Origin: Strongylocentrotus droebachiensis
Lineage: Eukaryota > Echinodermata > Echinoidea > Camarodonta > Strongylocentrotidae
DNA length: 64,000 bases
Direction: 5' to 3'
NCBI GenBank assembly: GCA_035222895.1
Contig: JAVYIG010007236.1
Span: forward strand, 1-64,000
Shown: one piece after another, positions 44,575 to 55,745 of the stretch
Position numbering within the stretch: position 1 is the first letter of the stretch
How the letters are laid out: each line of letters starts with the position of its first letter
The notes under the pieces: generated by a model
The model's database searches: none
What the model saw: the letters and a program-made list of their open reading frames with translations, nothing else
What the model was told of the DNA's origin: nothing
Position numbers and translations under genes: made by a program

Positions 44575-45145
44575 CAAATCATCGATGAACATTACTCTGT
44601 TATATATCTTATGAAAGAATATTTTATCCCAAATCATTTGGTACCATTTTTGTGTGGTATGTGTTCATGCTTGGATGAAAAGGAGACATCGTTGGCGAGA
44701 GTGCAAAAATCGACTTGCGCCGAAGTTGCTTATGTGATGTTTGAATAAAACAATTGGGATTTGGGTATTAATTCGGTCTTTGCAGATCCAAATAACATCC
44801 CTAACAAAATTAATCATGCCACACATATCAAATATCGAATATCAAATATCAACGAACAACTGTGCGCATGTGTGTGGGTGTGTGTGACTTTGCCCTTTGC
44901 AAAAAACATATGCAATGCATTTCATTTGATACATTCAATTCATTCTCTCACTCCGCTAATCCCAACATAATACATAATGTAGGCATCACTTTGGCGCAAG
45001 TCGATTTTTGCACTCTTGCAAAGAATTCCACTTGTTCATCCATGCGTGAACACATACCACACAAAAATGCTACCAAATGATTTGGGTTAAAAAACTCTTT
45101 CATAAGATGTATAATAATTTACTGTTCATAGATGATTTTAAAAAT
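44575..45145. repeat. Foldback element in the B0-A1 intron
   Basis: The left arm (about 44575-44750, with 'GTGCAAAAATCGACTTGCGC') pairs with the right arm (about 44985-45145, with 'GCGCAAGTCGATTTTTGCAC'). Outer matches are 'CAAATCATTTGGTA' with 'TACCAAATGATTTG'. The 128-codon and 72-codon open frames are parts of the palindrome. The loop of about 235 bp is non-coding. Confidence 0.75.
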
Positions 45146-45334
45146 GATTAGCAATTTTCTAGGTGTAAATTTTTTTTTGACTCACACGCTATATGACAGA
45201 TTTATTCTAATATATCCGTTACCATTGTTGCCTGAATGATCAATTCCGAATGTATTCCCTCAAAATACGTTTATTCATGCCAATAGGCTTACTAATCTAC
45301 TTGCAATTCCTAGGAATTGCCCCCCAAACCACGC

Positions 45335-45575
45335 ATGTATAGACTTCTCTTTAGAAATCTAGCCATCTGAGTGGTCGAAATTTGAGTCGTTATTTTAACC
45401 ATGCCCGTAAAGAAACGAACAATGCCAGTAACGGTCAATAAGCTCATGAGAAAGATTCCCGTTGCCCCGGGTAACGGGAAAATAGTTAAATTGTGCTGAG
45501 TTCCTCATTGGATTACGTATACAAAATTTCTTTGAGCGAGCGCGGATACCATACAATGTGTGTGCCTAAAGGTGG
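45335..45575 (+). repeat. Half copy of the 57148-58348 foldback family
   Basis: 'TTTAGAAATCTAGCCATCTG', 'GGTCGAAATTTGAGTCGT', 'AATGCCAGTAACGGT' and 'GAGCGCGGATACCATA' follow the same order as 57168-57375, but no mirrored arm is present here. The flanks 45146-45334 and 45576-46296 hold no gene that I recognise. Confidence 0.7.
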
Positions 45576-46296
45576 TTATTTTTCTATTTTATTTCCTGTA
45601 GGTATCCATGACACAGTAGCCATTCCAACATCGTTGGGCTAGCTACTTGAATATTTAAGTGTTGGGTTATTTTGTCCACCACTATTTATACCGGTCCTTT
45701 TTGTAGATAAATTATGAGTTTGTGGACGTGCGTGTTTGTGCGTGTTTGCTTGCGCGCGCGTGTGTGTTTAAGTTCCCCATCGCAGTTTCCAACCTGGGTA
45801 TCATTTGAGTCAGTTTGTAGTCAAAGGCAATGGGCTGATCATTCTCGCTAGACCAACTTGCATCTCCCTAATCACATGAATCAGTTGGTTAACTTTTGTA
45901 TAAAAAGGTACTGAACAGTAAATTATCCAGTTTTGTCTTTACAATTGGCAATCCTTTCCCTCTCATCTCCTTGAAGAGTGTCCACAAAATTATGCATAAG
46001 CCTATACACACGGCCCTCACTCAATCGTTGGAAATGCCTATCAGTTCTCACTTTTCCCGGTTATTACCTTAAACATGACAGATATTTATATAATACCTTG
46101 CTTCATTTTACCGACAGAGGATGGAGTTACATAATTTTTCTATAGACATTTACGTAGGTGTTCAAAGTATTTAACAACAAAAAATTTTTTTTTCGAATTT
46201 GACGCGCAGATAACTGAATTTAATCTGATAAACCAATCTTTGGACAGCATATTGAAAACTGGACAAATGACACCTCGTTTCCAATATACCTCCTCC

Positions 46297-47045
46297 TTAA
46301 CCCTAATAAGGCCGGGGGGGCTATTATGCCCCCCCCTCCACGATTTTTCTGATTGTTCGAGAACGCATATGGATGGAGCCTCGCCGCTCGCTGACTTTTT
46401 TCTTTAGAGTCTTGCGCATCTTTAACAAAAAATAAAAAATAAATCGGACCTATAGTTACAAGGTCACGTGACCTTTTGTCTTTGCATGTCAGCCCGAAAA
46501 TCGCTCATTTTTGTGATTTGTGTACAAAACATATGGAAATGGTTATTGGGTCTTGTTTAAAGTTTAGGTGGTTGTTTTGGGAGTCAAAATAGTTGAATTG
46601 TAGGAAGAAATGAAAAAGAAAAAAAAAACAATAACATAAATAAGTTAAAAAAACAATGAAATACATAAGAAAATATCAAAACAAGAGATAACATAAGGAA
46701 TAAGCTGGCTCTTCCAATTTTTTTTGTCGTATTATTGTTCCAAATGGTCTAATGAATATATGTAGTGAAAAAGAATGCTTAAATATGAATAATATAGGAT
46801 TTAATGGTAAAAATGTGATTTTATGACGTTATTTGCATACATTACCATAAATATGCATATGAGGGATTTTTTTCAAAAAATTGAAATTGTCATATTGTTC
46901 TATACACTTCACTTGACATGCGTGCAAATTTTCGCGGAGATCGGCCGTTTCACGGCCGAGATCTTAGGGGGGGGGGGGGGGGCATAATGCCCCCCCCCCC
47001 CCGGCCGTAGTAAGACTTCAAATAGCCCGGCCTTATTAGGGTTAA
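46297..47045. mobile_element. piggyBac-like MITE with TTAA duplication, copy 1
   Basis: TTAA at 46297-46300, then CCCTAATAAGGCCGGG. The mirrored CCCGGCCTTATTAGGG ends at 47041, followed by TTAA. TTAA plus CCC..GGG termini is the piggyBac signature. Each end carries a subterminal hairpin of a G run, ATTATG or ATAATG, and a C run (about 46314-46338 and 46968-47003). The interior is A-rich and non-coding. Confidence 0.85.
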
Positions 47046-47899
47046 ATCAATAACGATCATGCCTTGAATTATTCTTGAATAATCAGGAACAGAACAAGAA
47101 GCCTATAATCACATTTCAATTTGTCTCTACGACCTTGACTTTAGGCGTGATAACCACAACATCTGATTTACGTGTCGTCATATGATGATGCATACTAGTC
47201 ACACATTCAACAGCTAAAATAACTTTAACTATTCAAATTGAATTGGGTTAACAAAGCCCCCCCCCCCTCCCCAACAAAAAGATCATGTATATTGCCTCGC
47301 TTTGACCTTCGACCTTCTTAACCACAAATCAAATCACTTCGTCTCGCTATCGTATAATGCTTACTAACATTAAATGGGAGGTTCAAAGCTCAAATTGTCC
47401 TTGCTTAAACCCTGAAATTTCATGGAAAATTACCACTTTGTCATTGGCGTTTTACCTCCTTCGCCTCCTTATATACCTGTACCACAAAATCTCACCTGAT
47501 TGGCTTCATCTAGGGACGCGTACTATGAACAGACTGAAAACTCATATTGGCCTTTAATTTGAGAACCAGTCCTGAATGATATTTGACATTTGACATAATT
47601 TCTCACAAATCTAATCAGATTGCCTTCCTATGAAGAAACATACTATCAACAAAATTATATTCCATACCTCAAATGGCTCTTGAGATATTGCGATAACAAA
47701 AATGCGGGACGGAAGTGGGCAACCCGAAAATATAATCCTCTGGATACACCTTCGGTAATAAAGCGGAGGCATAAACATAATAGCTCCCGGAAGCTCTTTC
47801 TTTTAAAGGATGAACAGATTTCAGAAGTTGGACCCGAAATTGCCTAATATGTACATGCTATTTAATGTCGAGGCAATTTTTTTTGGGTTATTTTTACAG
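47046..47899. other. Intron sequence before exon A1
   Basis: No gene or element is recognised apart from a C run at 47256. The pyrimidine tract and acceptor TTATTTTTACAG precede the exon. Confidence 0.35.
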
Positions 47900-48172
47900 T
47901 CATCGAGTTGCCAGTCAACTGCCCGGACTTGAATCGCACAATTAGCACTGATCCAGACCAAGCGACGTATACTTTTAACCCAGATTTCGGAGCAGATAAC
48001 GTCACCAAATCTGTAGACGGTTACAGATATCACGGAGGTGATGTCTCGGTAAATCTTACTTTAGGAGGATCCCCAGTTGGGAGCAGTGTGTCCATAGGAA
48101 CCCATGACGTGATTGCACTCATCTATGATGATGAGTTGAGTAAGACATGCACGGGCATCTATATCGTCAAAG
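47900..48172 (+). CDS. Exon: HYR-type domain A1
   Basis: A 91-codon exon: 'IELPVNCPDLNRTISTD', 'QATYTFNPDFGADNVTKSVD', 'GDVSVNLTLGGSPVGSSVSI', 'GTHDVIALIYDDELSKTCTG', 'IYIVKG'. The two cysteines (NCP and KTC) stand at the HYR disulphide positions, and 'GSSVSIGTHDVIALIYD' corresponds to the HYR 'FP.G...V.Y.A.D' region. N-glycosylation sites: NRT, NVT, NLT. Acceptor TTTACAG, donor AAAG/GTAATG, phase 1 to 1. First member of the repeated A series, most like A5 in 'KSVD' and 'THDVIALIYDDEL'. Confidence 0.88.
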
Positions 48173-48582
48173 GTAATGGGTACATGGACAGCAACTTGCA
48201 TTTTATTAGTTTTGTATCAATTATATTATTAAAGACTGAAGATAATATTGATCTTAAAAACACCTTTTCATGTTTATGAGAAATTAAACTGTGGTTACGG
48301 TTCGTTGATAGTATCATTATGTGCCAAAACAACAATGGACAAAGCCATATATCTGGTAAAAGAATCGTCACATGATTTAACAAAAGTTGTATCCTCCTTG
48401 TCTTTCTTCTTATTCACTGCCTTGGAAGAATTCATCCCCTTTAAATAATTTATGTTAACCTAGCTATTTATGCGTGGACAGCTATTGAAAAACTCTGTGT
48501 CCTTTCTGTTTCTGCATGTTCAAAAATAAGCTTTTGTATGCTTTCAATTAACTATGCATTAATATATTTAATGTTTTTATAG

Positions 48583-48831
48583 ACACAGATCCTCCTATCT
48601 TGACATGTTCCAATGTAACTCTCGACTTGGATCTCGATTCACCAAACACCTTTTCTGGATTGACGAATGGTACAACCTATACTTACAAAGATGCAAGTGC
48701 TGACCCGAATGGGGTTACTTATAACGTCTCAGAAGGTGACCTGTTTCCTCCAGGATACACACCAGTAACACTGTTAGCAGTCGATGCATATAACAACTCA
48801 GATACCTGCCTATTCTACCTATGGAACACAC
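48583..48831 (+). CDS. Exon: HYR-type domain B1
   Basis: An 83-codon exon: 'DTDPPILTCSNVTLDLDLDS', 'LTNGTTYTYKDASADPNGVT', 'YNVSEGDLFPPGYTPVTLLA', 'VDAYNNSDTCLFYLWNT'. The start D.DPPI.TC and the end LFPPG.TPVTLLAVD...N..C.FY are HYR hallmarks. N-glycosylation sites: NVT, NGT, NVS, NNS. Acceptor TTTTTATAG, donor CACAC/GTAGGT, phase 1 to 1. 'LWNT' replaces the 'VQNT' of the other copies. The B1-A2 intron is swollen by a 2-kb insertion. Confidence 0.88.
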
Positions 48832-49123
48832 GTAGGTCCAATGAGACATTGTTTCATGAAGATTATGAGTCGTCCAGTAATATATTAAGCAAATGACTAC
48901 TGTTGGTGAAGGTGATTGAACATACTATCACTTCCGAGGTGACCTGGATGTATCTATCTTTCAGAAGCGAGGAGGTGATAGATTGCCATCGCTTGCAACC
49001 AAAAGCTGATTATTTGCTTTATATTCCAAATCGGAAACATTTCACTTCTTCCGTCATTTAAGAGCAACAAGTCATCAATTTACAGCTAGCAAACGGTGTA
49101 CGATACGTACACAGTGCATGCAA

Positions 49124-49786
49124 TATGGTGGTGTGACCATAATATGAAGGGGTGACCAAAGTTCGCGGACATTTTAGAACATATTACAAAATGTGATATT
49201 CGTACTACGATTTCTCATATTCTACACAAATTTATTGATTTCATTTATTACCAAAGGGACGGCGAAGTTTTTAACTACAGATTAGTTCAACTAGAAAATG
49301 TTATCGTCGAAGGATTTCGGAGATATCGCGATCTAAAAATTCGATGTCCGATCGTTCGTGCGCGCTGCATCTAAAAAAGTCATAAAAACAACGAGACCTA
49401 ACTTCACGCACGGGAGTTTACAGTTGATTTATCAAAAAGTGTGATCCATCAAAAATAAGGTAATATCATAATTTGCAAGGCAAGATATCATACAATCAGT
49501 TAGTACCACTGTTTACTTACAATTTTGAGGAAATCTGCTTTAAAATTGAAGATTTTCAGACCCTTATCGGTAAGTTGATCATTTTTCCGAACGGACGCAA
49601 AATATTGCAAAATTTGCCGATCTTTTGTCAATATTTTCACAATTTCGTACCCAATTCCAAAGAAAATTTCACTTCTGGGTAATTTTATGTTCCTCTTTCC
49701 ATTGGTGATATCAGATTTTCGTAATCTTACTGATATTTTGAGATAGCGAACTTAGGTCACGCGCGAACTTTGGTCACACCACCATA
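49124..49786. mobile_element. 663-bp MITE, TIR TATGGTGGTGTGACC
   Basis: TATGGTGGTGTGACC at 49124 is mirrored as GGTCACACCACCATA ending at 49786. The word 'GACCAAAGTTCGCG' occurs just inside both ends, and once more outside the right end at 49800. It is non-coding. Confidence 0.75.
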
Positions 49787-50049
49787 CTTCTCGCTTGGCC
49801 AAAGTTCGCGTACTAGCACTTAAAGCGCTTAAAGAGGAGAGCAATACGCAGCGTATACAATTATGTTCAGTGAAATTGCGTTGCACTGTGTAGCCTATCT
49901 ACACAGTGTGACGAACCTTTTGCTTCTCCCAGCAATGATGGGCGAACTATCTTTCATCACGTAATTTACTTTTGACCAATCGTAGAGCAAGATTCTTAGT
50001 ATGTGGAATATAATATACGAATATACAATACCTGTCGAGGGTATAGCAA

Positions 50050-50208
50050 AAACTATGCGCTAATGAAGAGGCATAAATAGTAACTTTCCCGAGAGGAAAT
50101 TTATATCAAACTTACTATACCCGAAGCAAGCCTCGGGTATAATAAATTAGAGATACATTTTGCTTCGAGGAAAAGTTACTATTTAGGCCGCTTCATTAGC
50201 TCATAGTC
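50050..50208. repeat. 159-bp foldback
   Basis: 'AACTATGCGCTAATGAAGAG' and 'AAATAGTAACTTTCCCGAG' pair with 50166-50208. Between the arms, 'TATACCCGAAGCAAGCCTCG' adds a smaller hairpin. Confidence 0.75.
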
Positions 50209-51197
50209 TGCTAGAGCCAAGACAGACATTGTATATCTGTTTTATATTCCTCATAAGCAGCTCACTTTTACAAAGGAACTATTACAAAGCCTGTATTTTT
50301 TTTTTTTTGCTGTAGTATTCACCGTTTTGATTCTGAGATCCAGCATATAGAAGTTAGAACTGCGAGAGAAGGAGGTCTGTGGCTTCGGTATCCACAGGAT
50401 CATCATCAAAATCGGCTTTTATTTCCTTACACAAATCCTGAAACATAGAAAATCTGTACCTGATCTGTTTCTTCGTGTTTCTGCTGTCATTTCCTTCGTT
50501 AAATTTAAACGCTTCTTCCACATTTAACAGATGAAAACAGGGAAAGTCGGCAGCAAATTTGTCGAACTATGTTTTTCAGCTGCTTTTCTCAATGCGCTAT
50601 CCCACGCGCACGCCGCGCTCGAACTCTAGCGATGACCTTACACACCATGCATACCGGCTAGAGAAACTTCAAGCGAGGGGTTTAGCTTGCGCGCTCGTTG
50701 TTCTCCAAATATCAGAAATTTAGATATCGATCGCAGAAATATCGGTTATCGGTGGAAAAATGGATTCCGGAATGTACTATACCACTCCAAATAGTAAATG
50801 TTCTCACCCCCTCAAATTTATAGTGAAACTATACCTTGTTTGTGCTCTGTACAATCGCAATGCAAAAAAATTATACATGAGGGATATAATAATTATTAGC
50901 GATGTTACAATCAAATACTGGAAGAACTTGCAACTGCTACACGACATTATGTTGAAAATTGCCACTGGGTTCTTCGGGAGGTGTAATTCACCCTGATGAG
51001 GAATGTTGCACTGCAAATCTTGATATTTCCCATTTCTGATAGAGATACTTGTATCAAACTTTAGCAAGGAAATACTTTACTTTACGAGCAAGTATTTGAT
51101 AATTAAGGAAATTCAAAAATAATGTTTGTGTTACATCAACTTACACTTTAATACTGAGTTACCAACCGTCTTTTCCTATAATTGTATTTGTTTGCAG

Positions 51198-51470
51198 TTA
51201 CCGAGTTACCCGTGCACTGCCCGAACTTGAATCGCACAATAAGCACTGATCCAGACCAAGCGACGTATACTTTTACCCAAGATTTCGGAGCAGATAACGT
51301 CACCAGGTCGTTGGATGGTTACAGATATCACGGAGGTGATGTCTCGGTAAATCTTACTTTGGGAGGATTTGCGGTTGGGAGTAGCGTGTCCATAGGAACC
51401 CATGCCATGATTGCACTCATCTATGATGAAGAGTTGAGTAAGACATGCACGGGCATCTATATCGTCAAAG
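51198..51470 (+). CDS. Exon: HYR-type domain A2
   Basis: 91 codons: 'TELPVHCPNLNRTISTD', 'YTFTQDFGADNVTRSLDGYR', 'SVNLTLGGFAVGSSVSIGTH', 'AMIALIYDEELSKTCTGIYI'. It differs from A3 at about 17 nucleotides and 8 residues (H/D, T/N, Q/P, R/K, N/T, T/S, F/S, A/P). In its middle part ('NLTLGGF', codons GGAGTAGCGTG) it resembles A4 rather than A3. Sequons: NRT, NVT, NLT. Acceptor TGTTTGCAG, donor AAAG/GTAATG, phase 1 to 1. Confidence 0.88.
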
Positions 51471-52055
51471 GTAATGGGTGCATAGAAAGGAACTTACATT
51501 TTATTCATTTTATATCAATTATATTATAAAAGACTGAAAATATATTGATCTTATAAACTGTGTTTCATGTTTATATATAAGAAATTTAACTGTGGCTACG
51601 TTTCATTGATAGTATCATTATGTACTACCACAAAAAAGGACAATGCCAACAATCTGGCGAAAGAATCATCACATGATTACAAACAAGTTTTGTTCTAGCT
51701 CTTTGTCTTTCTTTAGATTCACTGCTTTGGAAGAATTCATGCCCTTTTAATAATTTATAACCTATTTGGCGAGGATGCGTGGTCTACAGAAGACAATTTC
51801 GTACAGTCTTCTTAATCTACGACGCTTTAATCTAATGCACATAGTGTGGAAGAGAAGGCACCGGTAATACGATTCCGTTAGAGTCTCGGAAGTCAATGGA
51901 TTTGGAAAGACAGCTGAACAAACATTACAATTTAAACACGTTTACTGACAATTTTATATTGAAAAACTTGCCTTTCTGCTTCTTCATGTTCAAAAATAAG
52001 CTTTTGTATGGTTTCAATTAACTATGCATTTATATATATATATTTTTTTTTATAG

Positions 52056-52304
52056 ACATAGATCCTCCTATCTTGACATGTTCCAATGTAACTCTCGACT
52101 TGGATCTCGATTCACCAAACACCTTTTCTGGATTGACGAATGGTACAACCTATACTTACCAAGATGCAAGTGCTGACCCGAATGGGATTACCTATAACGT
52201 CTCAGAAGATGACCTGTTTCCTCCAGGATACACACCAGTAACACTGTTGGCAGTCGATACATATAACAACTCAGATTCCTGCCTATTCTACGTACAGAAC
52301 ACAC
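52056..52304 (+). CDS. Exon: HYR-type domain B2
   Basis: 83 codons, starting 'DIDPPILTCSNVTLDLDLDS' and ending 'YNNSDSCLFYVQNT'. Only three nucleotides separate it from B3 (YQDAS/YTDAS and EDDLF/EDYLF). Both HYR cysteines and four sequons are kept. The acceptor follows TATATATATTTTTTTTTATAG, and the donor is CACAC/GTAGGT. The frame stays open for another 158 bp past the donor, to a TGA at 52460. Confidence 0.88.
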
Positions 52305-52663
52305 GTAGGTCTGATGAGACATTGTTTAATGAAGATTATGATTCGTCCAGTGATATAGCAATTATTAGCGATGTTACAATCAATTACTGGAAGAACTTGC
52401 AACTGCTACACGAAATGGTGCAAATTGCCACTGGGTTCTTCGGGATGTGTAATTCACCTTGACGAAGCATGTTGCACTGCAAATCTTGATATATTCCAAT
52501 TTCTGATAAAGGTTCTTGTAACAAACTTTAGCAAGGGAATTCCTTACTTTACGATCAAATGTTTTGTAATCTAGGAAATTCAAAACTTATTTTGTGTTAC
52601 ATCAATTTATACTTTAATACTGAGTTACCAACGGTCTTTTATTATCAATGTAACTTTTTGCAG

Positions 52664-52936
52664 TTACCGAGTTGCCTGTGGACTGCCCGAACTTGAATCG
52701 CACAATAAGCACTGATCCAGACCAAGCGACGTATACTTTTAACCCAGATTTCGGAGCAGATAACGTCACCAAGTCGTTAGATGGTTACAGATATCACGGA
52801 GGTGATGTCTCGGTAACTCTTTCTTTAGGAGGATCCCCAGTTGGGAGCAGTGTGTCCATAGGAACCCATGCTATGATTGCACTCATCTATGATGAAGAGT
52901 TGAGTAAGACATGCACGGGCATCTATATCGTCAAAG
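52664..52936 (+). CDS. Exon: HYR-type domain A3
   Basis: 91 codons: 'TELPVDCPNLNRTISTD', 'YTFNPDFGADNVTKSLDGYR', 'SVTLSLGGSPVGSSVSIGTH', 'AMIALIYDEELSKTCTGIYI'. It is mosaic. 'FNPDFGADNVTK' and 'GGSPVGSSVSIG' match A1 at nucleotide level, while the 5' end matches A4 and the 3' part matches A2. It lacks the NLT sequon of its neighbours. Phase 1 to 1, acceptor TTTTGCAG, donor AAAG/GTAACG. Confidence 0.88.
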
Positions 52937-53520
52937 GTAACGGGTGCATAGAAAGGAACTTACATTTTATTCAGTTTATATCAATTATATTATAAAAGAC
53001 TGAAAATATATTGATCTTATAAACTGTGTTTCATGTTTATATATAAGAAATTTAACTGTGGCTACGTTTCATTGATAGTATCATTATGTACTACCACAAA
53101 AAAAGGACAATGCCAACAATCTGGCGAAAGAATCATCACATGATTACAAACAAGTTTTGTTCTAGCTCTTTGTCTTTCTTTAGATTCACTGCTTTGGAAG
53201 AATTCATGCCCTTTTAATAATTTATAACCTATTTGGCGAGGATGCGTGGTCTACAGAAGACATTTTCGTCCAGTCTTCTTAATCTACGACGCTTTAATCT
53301 AATGCACATACTGTTGAAGAGAAGGCACCGGTAATACGATTCCGTTAGAGTCTCGGAAGTCAATGGATTTGGAAAGACAGCTGAACAAACATTACAATTT
53401 AAACACGTTTACTGACAATTTTATATTGAAAAACTTGCCTTTCTGCTTCTTCATGTTCAAAAATAAGCTTTTGTATGGTTTCAATTAACTATGCATTTAT
53501 ATATATATTTTTTTTTATAG

Positions 53521-53769
53521 ACATAGATCCTCCTATCTTGACATGTTCCAATGTAACTCTCGACTTGGATCTCGATTCACCAAACACCTTTTCTGGATTG
53601 ACGAATGGTACAACCTATACTTACACAGATGCAAGTGCTGACCCGAATGGGATTACCTATAACGTCTCAGAAGATTACCTGTTTCCTCCAGGATACACAC
53701 CAGTAACACTGTTGGCAGTCGATACATATAACAACTCAGATTCCTGCCTATTCTACGTACAGAACACAC
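53521..53769 (+). CDS. Exon: HYR-type domain B3
   Basis: 83 codons, nearly identical to B2 except 'YTDAS' and 'EDYLFPPGYTP'. The acceptor is TTTTTTTTATAG and the donor CACAC/GTAGGT, phase 1 to 1. Sequons NVT, NGT, NVS and NNS are retained. The open frame continues past the donor to a TGA at 53925. Confidence 0.88.
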
Positions 53770-54128
53770 GTAGGTCTGATGAGACATTGTTTAATGAAGA
53801 TTATGATTCGTCCAGTGATATAGCAATTATTAGCGATGTTACAATCAATTACTGGAAGAACTTGCAACTGCTACACGAAATGTTGCAAATTGCCACTGGG
53901 TTCTTCAGGATGTGTAATTCACCTTGACGAAGCATGTTGCACTGCAAATCTTGATATATTCCAATTTCTGATAAAGGTTCTTGTAACAAACTTTAGCAAG
54001 TGAATTCCTTACTTTACGAGCAAATGTTTTGTAATCTAGGAAATTCAAAACTTATTTTGTGTTACATCAATTTATACTTTAATACTGAGTTACCAACGGT
54101 CTTTCATTATCAATGTAACTTTTTGCAG

Positions 54129-54401
54129 TTACCGAGTTGCCTGTGGACTGCCCGAACTTGAATCGCACAATAAGCACTGATCGCGACCAAGCGACGTATA
54201 CTTTTACCCCAGATTTCGGAGCAGATGACGTCACCAAGTCGTTATATGGTTACAGATATCACGGAGGTGATGTCTCGGTTAATCTTACTTTGGGAGGATT
54301 CACGGTTAGGAGTAGCGTGTCCATAGGAACCCATGCCATGATTGCACTCATCTATGATGACGAGTTGAGTAAGACATGCACGGGCATCTATATCGTCAAA
54401 G
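54129..54401 (+). CDS. Exon: HYR-type domain A4
   Basis: 91 codons: 'TELPVDCPNLNRTISTD', 'RDQATYTFTPDFGADDVTKS', 'LYGYRYHGGDVSVNLTLGGF', 'TVRSSVSIGTHAMIALIYDD'. About 17 nucleotide differences from A3. GADD removes the NVT sequon found in A1-A3, and V-R-S-S replaces V-G-S-S. Acceptor TTTTTGCAG, donor AAAG/GTAATG, phase 1 to 1. Confidence 0.88.
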
Positions 54402-54819
54402 GTAATGGGTGCATAGAAAGCAACGTACATTTTATTCATTTTGTATCAATTATATTATAAAAGACTGAAGATATATTGATCTAATCAACTTTGTTTCATG
54501 TTTATAAGAAATGTAACTGTGGTTACGTTTCGTTGATAGTATCATCATGTACCACCACACAAAAAGGACAGTGCCAAAAATCTGGCAAAAGAATCATCAC
54601 ATGATTAACCAAAAGTTCTGTTACTTTCTTGTCTTCCGTTTGTTTCACTGCTTTGGTAGAATTCATGCCCGTTAAACAATTTATGATAACCTATTTGGCG
54701 AGGATGCGTGGATCCCACGAGACAATCTTTTCAGTTTTCTTATTCTATGAGACTTATTTATATAATGCACATATTTTATATATGGTTCAAGAGAAGCCAC
54801 CGGTTATACAATTCCGTAA

Positions 54820-55585
54820 TTATGATATAATAGTTTGTTCTTATATAGCGCTTTTTAGGACCGCAGGCCCTTTCAAAACACTTCACAGATATATATTATT
54901 ACCCCGGTCATCGGATTCAGGCTTACCCGCACATATATGCACATTTCCTACTCCCTGGTGAGCATTCCAGCCATGCGTCAATTTTGCAAGCGCACACTTG
55001 CTAATCTAACCACATTAGCTTTCGGGTACCGGCTAGCGTCTTTTTTTTCGTACCCTAGCGAGCCCACCCACATATTGAGCTCGCGAACGAAACCTGCGCA
55101 TGCATACTCGCGAAGGAAACCAGCGCATGCGCACATGGAATCCAGTAGGGTTGTTAATAGGGGAATACTAATTATACAAAACAACCTTTTATCAATCCAT
55201 TGTTAGCTCAATCGGTAAGGACAGCGTATTACTAATAGAATCCTTGGGATTGAATTGAAGGTTCGAATCTCAATATTCATTTAGTTGTTTTGCCTTTATA
55301 AATAGGAAAGCAAAGCAATAAACAATCAAAGTCTACTTGTTTGTTACCTTTTCGCAGGCTTTCGTAGCTTGTTATGTATGAAAATGAGTTCATACGTGAA
55401 TCTTGGCTCTCTGTGGTAATAAAAGAAAAAGCTACCTGGTACCCATTTAACATCATTTAACAACTGGATGGAGAGTGACAAATTTAGAACACTGTATATT
55501 GTCGAAGGACATTAGTGCTGCAGCAGGACTTATCCACTCGACCATGACATCTCTACAAGCGACATATCTTTAAGCGTCTTGGTAC
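54820..55585. mobile_element. About 0.76-kb composite insertion with SINE-like parts in module 4
   Basis: Module homology breaks after 'CACCGGTTATACAATTCCG' and resumes near 'CTTGGTACTCCATGG'. Inside are 'TATATAGCGCTTTTTAGGAC' followed by 'TTCAAAACACTTCACAG', a form common in invertebrate dispersed repeats. At 55203-55275 a tRNA-like head has an A-box-like 'TAGCTCAATCGG' and a B-box-like 'GGTTCGAATCT'. At 55430-55560 is a tail ('ATTTAACAACTGGATGGAGAG', 'GTCGAAGGACATTAGTGCTG') related to 59150-59230. It reads as two or more SINEs side by side. Confidence 0.65.
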
Positions 55586-55745
55586 TCCATGGTATTGGAA
55601 AGACAGCTAAACAAACATTTCGATATACACACGTTTACTGACAATTTTAAATTGAAAAACCCTGTGTCCTTTCTGTTGCAAAGTGTTCAAAATAAGCTTT
55701 TCTCTGCTTTCAATTAACTATGCATTAATATATATTTTGTTATAG

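Larger units (their letters stand above)
48885..50888. mobile_element. 2.0-kb insertion splitting module 1
   Basis: Comparison with modules 2-4 shows that sequence homologous to 'GTCCAGTGATATAGCAATTA' is broken here. The left half ends at 'GTAATATA' (48877-48884) and homology resumes after 'GGGATATA' (50881-50888). Each 8-mer differs once from GTGATATA, so an 8-bp target duplication is plausible (hAT-type), though no matching terminal repeats were seen. It contains two nested foldbacks (49124-49786 and 50050-50208) and a 25-bp hairpin near 49888-49912. No protein gene is recognised. Confidence 0.7.
51198..54128 (+). repeat. Tandem duplication of a 1,465-bp two-exon module
   Basis: Equivalent points recur at constant spacing: A acceptors at 51198, 52664 and 54129 (1,466 and 1,465 bp), and B acceptors at 52056 and 53521 (1,465 bp). 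The A-B introns (51471-52055 and 52937-53520) differ at only about 7 positions, and the B-A introns (52305-52663 and 53770-54128) at about 5, by hand count. Older, more divergent module copies lie at 47900-51197 and 54129-56341. Confidence 0.95.

Noticed and set aside
44362..44748. 128-codon frame in the B0-A1 intron
   Set aside because: It falls within the foldback at 44575-45145 and is interrupted by the mirrored arm. No domain recognised.
47357..47847. 66- and 75-codon frames upstream of exon A1 considered as an extra exon
   Set aside because: No HYR or other domain pattern was seen, no phase-1 acceptor and donor pair was found around them, and A1 already follows B0 in the alternating order.
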